In this document: piece by piece, positions 6,215 to 7,728 of the stretch | How positions within the stretch are numbered: position 1 is the stretch's first letter | Layout: each line of letters opens with the position of its first letter | NCBI GenBank assembly: GCA_021442645.1 | Contig: JABUSR010000049.1 | Span: 1-7,728, forward strand | DNA length: 7,728 nt | Direction: 5' to 3' | Source: Ruminiclostridium sp. | GTDB lineage: Bacteria > Bacillota > Clostridia > Oscillospirales > Oscillospiraceae | The notes under the pieces: model-generated | What the model saw: the letters and a program-made list of their open reading frames with translations, nothing else | The model's database searches: none | Told to the model about the DNA's origin: nothing | Program-made: the position numbers and the translations under genes

Positions 6215-7624
6215 TCATTGCAACGCGGTCTTCGGTCTGCCGCTTTTCTTTCGTTTACTAAGCAGGTACACAAGGTAAAATGCGGCCACGGAAAGGCCCA
6301 AGAACACGAGGTAGACCACGGGCTCTACCAGTGTAATGGGGAAGAATCCGAAGAGCGTTATCTTGCAGTCAAAGAGGGGCGCTATGAAGGGCAGCAGGTT
6401 CGAGGAAGCCTCTTTATCAAACATATAGAGATAGTTGCAGGACCAGAAATCGTTTCCGGTCAGCTCCAACAGCCCCGTGAAGATACCGCCGACGATAAAG
6501 ATGAAGAAGTAATAGACATTGTACCCTGTAAACAGACTCTTGATATCCCGTCGCTCCAGCGGCTCAAAGATTCCCAGCGCCTGGCACAGGATGGGGACAA
6601 GGACTACCCAAGTATGCTGCGCAATATAGTGCACATTCATAATGTAGGTCATACCATAGGAAGAACTGTCACAGAACACATAGGCGAGGATAGCCCCAAG
6701 GACATTGGTAATGACCATGAAGCGAGAGAAGGCTCTGTTTTTGGTGAGAAGCGTAATGAGATAAATCACAGCTGCGATATTGCACAGCTGCAGCGGAAAC
6801 CTGTGGGCGACCAGCTCGCCGAAGAAGGTGAGCAGACCATTGAACTGGTAGAACATGGCCAGCGTAATACCAACCATCACGATATATTTTTCTTCCCTGC
6901 TATGTCTCTTCAGCGCCTGATAGATCGCCACGCCCAATATGACAGTGGCAATAACCCATGCAAGCTGTGCAGGCGAAAAGGCCTTGAACGCCCAGAAAGA
7001 ATCAGAGTCTCCATAGCCCCTGCCGATATACATGGGCGCATACACGGGCATGCTGATGGCAACGAAGAACACAAGCACCTCGAAGAACTTACAAACGCTT
7101 TTCCTGTTTTCGAATCTCAGACCTTTTCTGCTTGAGAGCAAGACCCCCACCGAGACGCCAATCTCAAGGAGATACATAACCACATAATAACCGGTCCTAA
7201 GCCCCCTGTCCAGAAAGACTGCAGCGGCCTCCTCATCGAAGAAGCGAAGCAGTCTGAGCCCTGCTCCAATATACGTGCCGTCGGACAACTGGTCAAAGAT
7301 GACCGCCATGAAACTGTTCGTACACAGCAGGCAGATGATCGCCACCGGCAGCACGAATAGGCTTACGATGCGTGCGAATGTTTTTCTGTCGGTAAAGACC
7401 GCAAGGGGCAAAAAAACAAAGGCCGAATCGCTCATCCATTTGAGTATGACCAACCAGATATGATTCCCACAGGCCAGCCTGGAATACAGTTCGTCCACAT
7501 AGGGGTCGAATACTCTGAATGCAAGCCCGTCCGGCAGCAGCAGGTTCAGAAAATACAGTACCATCCAAACGACTGCCGTTACCTTCAGGAGCCTACCGGC
7601 CGAACGCCTCTCATTACAACTCAT
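6215..7624 (-). CDS. Polytopic membrane protein, YwaF/TMEM164-like acyltransferase family (tentative)
   Basis: A 469-residue integral membrane protein with roughly ten or more hydrophobic segments (for example ~12-31, 58-76, 84-103, 145-163, 179-198, 219-237, 246-267, 278-294, 301-318, 334-351, 369-387, 423-453) and a short basic C-terminal tail. The C-terminal half carries FPLQLCNIAAV (276-286) and, 56 residues after C281, HYIAQH (332-337). This resembles the LP-H/Q-LC...H pattern of the YwaF/TMEM164 family, in which human TMEM164 is reported as a Cys/His-dependent phospholipid acyltransferase. The N-terminal ~240 residues are an extra hydrophobic half not explained by that family. The start is ATG 7624, with GGGGA eight bases upstream. 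The frame is open to 7702, but that TTG lies within the promoter -35. It heads a likely operon with the ABC transporter. Family membership is by pattern memory only. Confidence 0.55.
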   Translation of the reverse strand: MSCNERRSAGRLLKVTAVVWMVLYFLNLLLPDGLAFRVFDPYVDELYSRLACGNHIWLVILKWMSDSAFVFLPLAVFTDRKTFARIVSLFVLPVAIICLLCTNSFMAVIFDQLSDGTYIGAGLRLLRFFDEEAAAVFLDRGLRTGYYVVMYLLEIGVSVGVLLSSRKGLRFENRKSVCKFFEVLVFFVAISMPVYAPMYIGRGYGDSDSFWAFKAFSPAQLAWVIATVILGVAIYQALKRHSREEKYIVMVGITLAMFYQFNGLLTFFGELVAHRFPLQLCNIAAVIYLITLLTKNRAFSRFMVITNVLGAILAYVFCDSSSYGMTYIMNVHYIAQHTWVVLVPILCQALGIFEPLERRDIKSLFTGYNVYYFFIFIVGGIFTGLLELTGNDFWSCNYLYMFDKEASSNLLPFIAPLFDCKITLFGFFPITLVEPVVYLVFLGLSVAAFYLVYLLSKRKKSGRPKTALQ

Positions 7625-7673
7625 TTTGTCATTCCCCGTCTCTGTCAGCAATACATAAACCCTTTCTTGTTCG

Positions 7674-7702
7674 ATTATAATATGGGAACTGCTATTTTTC
7701 AA
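7674..7702 (-). promoter_or_regulatory. Sigma-A type promoter of the membrane protein/ABC operon
   Basis: On the minus strand TTGAAA (7702-7697) is followed after exactly 17 bases by a perfect TATAAT (7679-7674). Transcription should start near 7667, giving a leader of about 43 bases to the ATG at 7624. The -35 contains the TTG that would otherwise be a candidate start, which rules out the longer reading of the gene. No clear operator dyad was seen around it. Confidence 0.85.
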
Positions 7703-7728
7703 CCATATCCTTTCCCTTTGAGGCTAAT

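Noticed and set aside
6067..6273. Short open frames (62-68 codons) on both strands in the spacer before the permease
   Set aside because: No ribosome binding site, overlap the end of a real gene, and composition is that of random GC-rich sequence.
6218..7135. Plus-strand open frame of 305 codons opposite the membrane protein
   Set aside because: Charged His/Glu-rich sequence with no domain is the usual mirror of a hydrophobic gene; the opposite strand has promoter, ribosome binding site and coherent membrane helices.
6063..7725. 11-bp inverted repeat AGCCTCAAAGG (6063-6073 plus strand; 7725-7715 minus strand) flanking the membrane-protein gene
   Set aside because: Several 11-bp matches are expected by chance in a window this size, and one copy is simply the permease ribosome binding region. 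Not extended by neighbouring bases.

Overview
The window comes from a low- to mid-GC Gram-positive, most likely a gut-type Clostridia (Oscillospiraceae/Lachnospiraceae-like). This rests on protein families only: a YlmH-type S4 protein, a DUF896/YnzC protein, Gram-positive style ribosome binding sites and a textbook sigma-A promoter. No taxonomic marker gene is present, so genus is not assigned. Every convincing gene lies on the minus strand, so in transcription order the window reads from its right end to its left end.

Right part (7728 to 2898): a strong promoter (7702-7674) drives a 469-residue polytopic membrane protein whose C-terminal half resembles the YwaF/TMEM164 membrane acyltransferase-like family. 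After a 157-base gap with two GC-rich hairpins come a 10-helix FtsX/MacB-type ABC permease (817 residues) and, overlapping it by 8 bases, its ATPase. Permease and ATPase are clearly one transporter; the upstream membrane protein is probably its operon partner. No two-component system, membrane-fusion protein or substrate gene is visible nearby.

Middle part (2897 to 1353): a markedly more GC-rich group. It begins with a TTG-started ylmH homologue (S4 RNA-binding, ribosome rescue/quality-control family), followed 23 bases later by a small DUF896 protein and 49 bases after that by a 120-residue tautomerase with the Met-Pro N-terminus of its superfamily. The three are probably co-transcribed.

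Left part (1318 to 1): an apparently complete IS3-family insertion sequence, with terminal inverted repeats of about 50 bp, orfA and orfB, and an intact DDE triad. It sits 34 bases past the tautomerase stop, in the same orientation as the operon that reads into it. What lies between looks like one half of an intrinsic terminator, so the element may have split the operon's terminator. Inside the element a 16-bp perfect inverted repeat buries the orfA ribosome binding site in readthrough RNA, which would protect against transposase expression from exactly this kind of incoming transcription.

No tRNA, rRNA, CRISPR array or phage module was seen. The most interesting leads are the acyltransferase-like protein plus ABC transporter pair and the IS/terminator/hairpin arrangement.
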